Source: Halapricum hydrolyticum (GTDB lineage: Archaea; Halobacteriota; Halobacteria; Halobacteriales; Haloarculaceae). Taken from it: a stretch of DNA of 64,000 nucleotides. Numbering within the stretch: the first letter of the stretch is position 1; the number at the start of each line of letters is the position of its first letter. The notes beneath the pieces are model-generated. The model was not told the DNA's origin. It made no database searches and saw only the letters and a list, made by a program, of their open reading frames with translations. Location: the NCBI GenBank assembly GCA_025517565.1, contig JAOPKD010000003.1:1-64000 (forward strand). The letters are read 5' to 3'. Position numbers and translations under genes: made by a program. Positions 63,895 to 64,000 of the stretch are shown here, piece after piece.

Positions 63895-64000
63895 TTCTCA
63901 CCACACATATCGACCCACCACTGGTTCGGAAACTGGTCTAGTGTACGGAGCAAGCGTGGTAGTTATGTTTCTCTTACCGTTCTCGCGGAACAGGTAGGAG

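Overview
The window is haloarchaeal chromosome. GC content is high, the predicted proteins are strongly acidic, lipoproteins carry Tat-type twin arginines, and the TATA boxes seen lie about 25-30 bases before start codons, as in leaderless archaeal transcripts. Archaeal marker genes present are coenzyme F420 genes (cofE, mer, npdG), eIF1/SUI1, archaemetzincin and an archaeal-order trpDFEG operon. A member of the Haloarculaceae is a reasonable guess, but the sequence alone does not settle genus.

Layout. 0-11 kb: a cytochrome P450, a HAD hydrolase, a beta-CASP RNase, a three-gene metal/cobalamin-type ABC importer, a winged-helix regulator, and two IS200/IS605-type (tnpB) relics. One relic is a 5'-truncated tnpB that keeps its structured right end. 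The other is a complete 1,421-base tnpB-only element that splits a NUDIX-eIF2B-like fusion gene and restores its reading frame exactly when removed. 11-25 kb: housekeeping genes, namely phosphodiesterase, cofE-mer, a MoxR/DUF58/transglutaminase operon, eIF1, a HiPIP-like protein, nikR, npdG, archaemetzincin, an inositol-monophosphatase-type enzyme, a glutaredoxin and an SDR. 25-31 kb: two beta-helix proteins, a P-type cation ATPase and a tiny Gly/Tyr-rich Tat peptide.

31-46 kb is a surface-glycan cluster: four GT4-type and one GT2-type glycosyltransferase, two sugar-nucleotide epimerases, a large multi-spanning membrane protein, a DUF1616 protein, an unexpected ParB-like protein and a polysaccharide flippase. 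46-51 kb holds two tandem GH31 glycosidases that share a near-identical internal tract, then pyrC. 53-59 kb holds a DUF4382 lipoprotein, tRNA-Val(GAC), trpDFEG and a bat-type HTH regulator. The right edge (60-64 kb, minus strand) is a three-gene operon of a TasA/CalY-like secreted protein, a SipW-like signal peptidase and a six-PKD-repeat secreted protein. It looks like a haloarchaeal matrix-fibre or bundling-pilus locus.

The most unusual structural signal is a set of four nested-palindrome elements (57-138, 43498-43577, 52782-52848, 59946-60084). They fall into two sequence families with the same architecture: an outer arm of about 16 bases, single-stranded joiners and an inner hairpin. All four lie downstream of minus-strand genes, three of them at or within a few bases of the stop codon. 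In two cases the element's terminal TGATA overlaps the stop codon.
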